Shown piece by piece: positions 7,038 through 9,191 of a stretch of DNA of 9,191 bases (positions are counted from its first letter, which is position 1; each line of letters starts with the position of its first letter). Source of the DNA: Paracoccaceae bacterium (GTDB lineage Bacteria > Pseudomonadota > Alphaproteobacteria > Rhodobacterales > Rhodobacteraceae); contig JAAUPC010000121.1 of NCBI GenBank assembly GCA_012036325.1, forward strand, positions 1 through 9,191, given 5' to 3'. A program made the position numbers and the translations under genes. The notes beneath the pieces are model-generated. The model was not told the origin of the DNA. It ran no database searches and saw only the letters and a program-made list of their open reading frames with translations.

Positions 7038-8617
7038 ATGGCAGAAGGCTATGACTACCTCATCATCGGCGGCGGCTCGGCTGGGTGCGTCCTTGCGGCG
7101 CGGCTGTCCGAGGACCAAAGCGCCCGCGTTTTGCTCTTGGAGGCGGGGGGCCGCGACCGCCACCCATTCTACCACCTGCCCGCAGGCTTTGCGAAGATGA
7201 CCAAGGGCATCGGCAGCTGGGGCTGGCAGACCGTGCCGCAGCGCCACATGAACGGGATGGTGATCCGCTATACTCAGGCACGGGTAATCGGCGGTGGATC
7301 GTCGATCAACGCGCAGATCTACACGCGCGGCAATGCGCAGGACTATGACGAATGGCGACAACTGGGCTGCCCCGGCTGGTCTTATGAAGACGTCCTGCCC
7401 TATTTCCGCAAAGCCGAAGACAACGACACCCACGACAACCGCTTCCACGGCAAGGGCGGCCCCTTGGGCGTCAGCCAACCCCGCGCGCCACTGCCGATCT
7501 GCGAGGCCTGGTTCAAGGCCGCCGCCGAGATGGGCATCCCCCGCAACTTGGACATGACGGGAGAGGTGCAGGATGGCGTCGGCTATTACCAGCTGACGCA
7601 AGCCAATTACCGCCGGTCTTCCACCTCAATCGCCTATCTCGGACCAGCGCGTGGTCGGCCGAACCTGACCGTCAGAACCGGGGCGCAAGTCCTTCGGATC
7701 GTGGTGGAAAAGGGCTGCGCGGTCGGGGTCGAAACCCCGGATGGCGTGATCCGCGCGGGTCAGGTAATCCTGTCCTCCGGCGCCATCGGCTCACCCCGCC
7801 TGTTGCAACTGTCCGGCATTGGCCCAGCGGATCATCTGCGCGGCCTTGGCATTCCTGTGGTCCTGGACCAACCCGGCGTGGGGTCAGACCTGCAAGACCA
7901 CCTTGATCTTTTCGTCATCGCCGAATGCACCGGCCCGCACACCTATGACCGCTTCGCCAAACCACATCTGTCGGCGCTGGCGGGGCTGCAATACCTTCTC
8001 ACCCGCAAAGGCCCCGTCGCCTCCTCCCTCTTCGAGACCGGCGGCTTCTGGTACGCCGACCCCGACGCCCGCAGCCCCGATATCCAGTTTCACCTCGGCC
8101 TTGGCTCCGGCATCGAGGCGGGCGTCGCCGCCATGCCGCAGGGCGGGGTCACCCTCAACTCCGCCTACCTGAGGCCCCGCAGCCGAGGCACCGTGCGCCT
8201 TGCCAGCGCCGATCCGAAGGCCGCCCCCTTGATCGACCCGAACTACTGGGAAGACCCGCATGACCGCGAGATGTCGATCCGCGGGTTGAAGCTTGCGCGG
8301 GAAATGATGCGTCAGCCCGCGCTGAAACCTTACGTTCTGGCCGAACGCCTGCCCGGGCCGGATGTGCAGACCGATCAGGACTATTTCAACTACGCCTGCA
8401 AACATTCCAAGACCGACCACCACCCCGCCGGAACCTGCCGGATGGGCAGTGACCCGGAGGCTGTCGTCGACCCGCAACTCCGCTTCAACGGGATCGAGAA
8501 CCTGCGCGTCTCGATGCTTCGGTCATGCCGCGCGTGGTGTCATCGAACACCAACGCCCCCACCATCATGATCGCCGAAAAAGCCGCCGACATGATCCGCG
8601 AAAGGTCCCCCGCATGA
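7038..8617 (+). CDS. GMC oxidoreductase, choline-dehydrogenase type, frameshifted near its 3' end
   Basis: FAD-dependent alcohol dehydrogenase of the BetA-like branch, probably donating electrons to the quinone pool or another acceptor. FAD-binding GGGSAG is at residues 11-16, with the ribose-binding glutamate at 35 (LLLEAGGRDRHP). ARVIGGGSSINAQIYTRG and SSGAIGSPRLLQLSGIGP are the two GMC signature regions. HPAGTCRMG carries catalytic His462. The sequenced frame breaks at 8513/8514 and ends at 8570. Adding one G restores VSDASVMPRVVSSNTNAP with Asn506, exactly 44 residues after the His, as in choline oxidase (His466/Asn510). The repaired protein has 526 residues and its stop at 8615-8617 overlaps the next ATG by four bases. 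ATG 7038 is preferred, with GAAAG nine bases upstream; a GTG at 7032 overlapping the SDR stop is an alternative adding two residues. It is a general alcohol-dehydrogenase architecture, so choline itself is not implied. Confidence 0.82.
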
Positions 8618-8928
8618 TCCGCCACATTGTCTTGATGAGGGCCCGCCCGACCGTGACCGAGGCCGATATCGCCGCCATCTTCGCCGATCTCCATGCGCTT
8701 TCCCTTCCGGGCATCCTTGCCATCCACAGCGGTCGCAGCGAAAGCCCGGAAGGGATTGAGCGTGGCTACTTGCACGGCTTCACCGTCGATTTCTCCGATT
8801 GGGATGCCCTTGCCGCCTATCAGGCCCACCCCGACCACAAACGCGCCGGTGCAGCGCTTATTGCGGCCAGCGAAGGCGGCCTTGACGGCATCCTCGTCTT
8901 CGATCTGCCGACCAAAGACCTGCCATGA
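8614..8928 (+). CDS. Dabb-domain (stress-responsive alpha/beta barrel) protein
   Basis: Small protein of 104 aa. MIRHIVLMRARPTVTEADI at the start, a central LHGFTVDFSDWDALAAYQ, then HPDHKRAG and a closing ILVFDL match the Dabb family (dimeric alpha/beta-barrel fold, ferredoxin-like). Relatives include small stress-responsive proteins and plant olivetolic acid cyclase; most bacterial members have no known reaction. The ATG at 8614 is chosen because MIRHIV is the typical family start and because it overlaps the repaired stop of the second GMC gene by four bases. A longer in-frame extension back to 8362 only re-reads the GMC gene and is rejected. Its place at the end of a sugar-oxidation operon suggests that it handles a reactive or cyclising product, but that is inference. 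Confidence 0.85.
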   Translation: MIRHIVLMRARPTVTEADIAAIFADLHALSLPGILAIHSGRSESPEGIERGYLHGFTVDFSDWDALAAYQAHPDHKRAGAALIAASEGGLDGILVFDLPTKDLP

Positions 8929-8940
8929 CCCGCAGCTTGC

Positions 8941-8986
8941 TCTTTTTCCAAATACTCTCTGGGGGTTTGGGGGGCGAAGCGCCCCC
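8941..8986 (+). repeat. Rhodobacterales-type intergenic element with G/C hairpin
   Basis: TTTTTCCAAATACTCTCTGG followed by GGGTTTGGGGGGCG and a complementary CGCCCCC. The stem GGGGGCG (8970-8976) pairs with CGCCCCC (8980-8986) around a three-base loop. From general recollection, elements of the form CCAAATACTC-(G-rich)-hairpin are common behind genes in Rhodobacterales genomes. Only one copy is in the window, so repetition cannot be shown here. No T tract follows the stem on the plus strand; it may end transcription or mark transcript 3' ends. Confidence 0.4.
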
Positions 8987-9001
8987 ATTCCCCTTGCCGG
9001 T

Positions 9002-9017
9002 TGCGCGCTTGCGCGCA
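9002..9017 (+). terminator. Short perfect GC hairpin
   Basis: TGCGCGC (9002-9008) and GCGCGCA (9011-9017) are perfectly complementary around TT. It lies 16 bases after the preceding hairpin, in front of the last gene of the window. No poly-T follows, so termination is only one possible role. Confidence 0.3.
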
Positions 9018-9082
9018 GAGGCGAGGCAAAAGGACTTCGCGCGGAACGCGCTCCGCTCACCAGCCGCCAAGGGGGCCGCCCG

Positions 9083-9191
9083 ATGCTGATCCTGCCCACC
9101 GACGATGCCCGTCTCGAACCCTACCGCCTGACCGGCATCCCCCTCAGCCCCCGCGCGACCACGGGTCCCGCTGACCCGTGACCGCCTTGCC
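9083..9191 (+). CDS. Start of a further gene, possibly DUF993 / dihydrodipicolinate-synthase-like, frame broken and cut by the window end
   Basis: The ATG at 9083 follows a G-rich tract (9071-9075). The frame reads MLILPTDDARLEPYRLTG and IPLSP, then stops at 9181 after 32 residues. Removing one C from the CCCCC run near 9140-9150 gives ARPRVPLTRDRLA, open to the window edge. The pattern L-P-x-x-D-x-x-L-x-P-Y-x-L-x-G-x-P, followed after a gap by R-x-P-x-x-R, resembles the N-terminus of DUF993 proteins (dihydrodipicolinate synthase-like, often beside sugar-catabolism genes). This is a recollection over about 30 residues and could be wrong. If right, the sugar locus continues beyond the window, after the two hairpins. 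Confidence 0.4.

Larger units (their letters stand above)
8929..9082 (+). other. Non-coding gap with two hairpins
   Basis: No plausible gene lies between the Dabb gene and the next start at 9083. The first half (from about 8940) is an AT-then-G-rich element with a hairpin. A second perfect hairpin is at 9002-9017. The rest is GC-rich with short palindromes such as GCGCGGAACGCGC (9039-9051). I see no promoter match worth naming. Confidence 0.5.

Noticed and set aside
8362..8613. Longer version of the Dabb protein
   Set aside because: The extra 84 residues are an out-of-frame reading of the GMC C-terminal coding region. The Dabb family start is MIRHIV at 8614.
1..9191. CRISPR array, tRNA, rRNA, transposon ends or phage genes
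   Set aside because: I saw no spaced direct repeats, cloverleaf-like sequence, transposase motifs or terminal inverted repeats. The window is an ordinary metabolic operon with a short odd left edge.

Overview
The window is about 65% GC and codes almost entirely on the plus strand in tightly overlapped genes. Codon use, protein flavour and a GC-rich intergenic element point to an alphaproteobacterium, most likely of the Rhodobacterales (Paracoccaceae-like). This assignment is inferred from general resemblance; there is no rRNA or other marker gene.

Layout. Positions 1-260 carry minus-strand remnants: a TRAP-type solute-binding protein N-terminus (DctP family, split over two frames) running directly into a TPR-like segment. 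This looks like a decayed or chimeric junction. Positions 261-490 are a leader with no convincing gene, an 11-bp hairpin and a tentative promoter. The operon starts at 491: two CUT1 sugar permeases (GtsB- and GtsC-like, 491-1390 and 1387-2265), a periplasmic sugar-binding protein (GtsA-like, 2362-3606), an ABC ATPase (3691-4803), a GMC flavin oxidoreductase (4803-6289, frameshifted), an SDR oxidoreductase (6286-7035), a second, choline-dehydrogenase-type GMC oxidoreductase (7038-8617, frameshifted) and a small Dabb-domain protein (8614-8928). A non-coding stretch with two hairpins (8929-9082) follows. Then comes the first ~33 codons of a further gene, tentatively DUF993 / dihydrodipicolinate-synthase-like, again with a frame break.

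How the genes work together. The ABC system is a complete importer whose closest recognisable relatives are the glucose/mannose Gts transporters. Genes coupled to it by 1-4 base overlaps encode two different FAD-dependent GMC enzymes, an NAD(P)-dependent SDR and a Dabb protein. The natural reading is uptake of a sugar or glycoside followed by cytoplasmic oxidation, rather than phosphorylation first; no kinase is present. The substrate cannot be read from the sequence. Stable hairpins on both sides of the binding-protein gene would suit higher expression of that subunit.

Data quality. Four frame breaks can each be repaired by one base at a short homopolymer. Two need an added base and two a removed base. 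That pattern suggests uncorrected long-read errors more than biology, so the two GMC genes are probably intact in the real organism.
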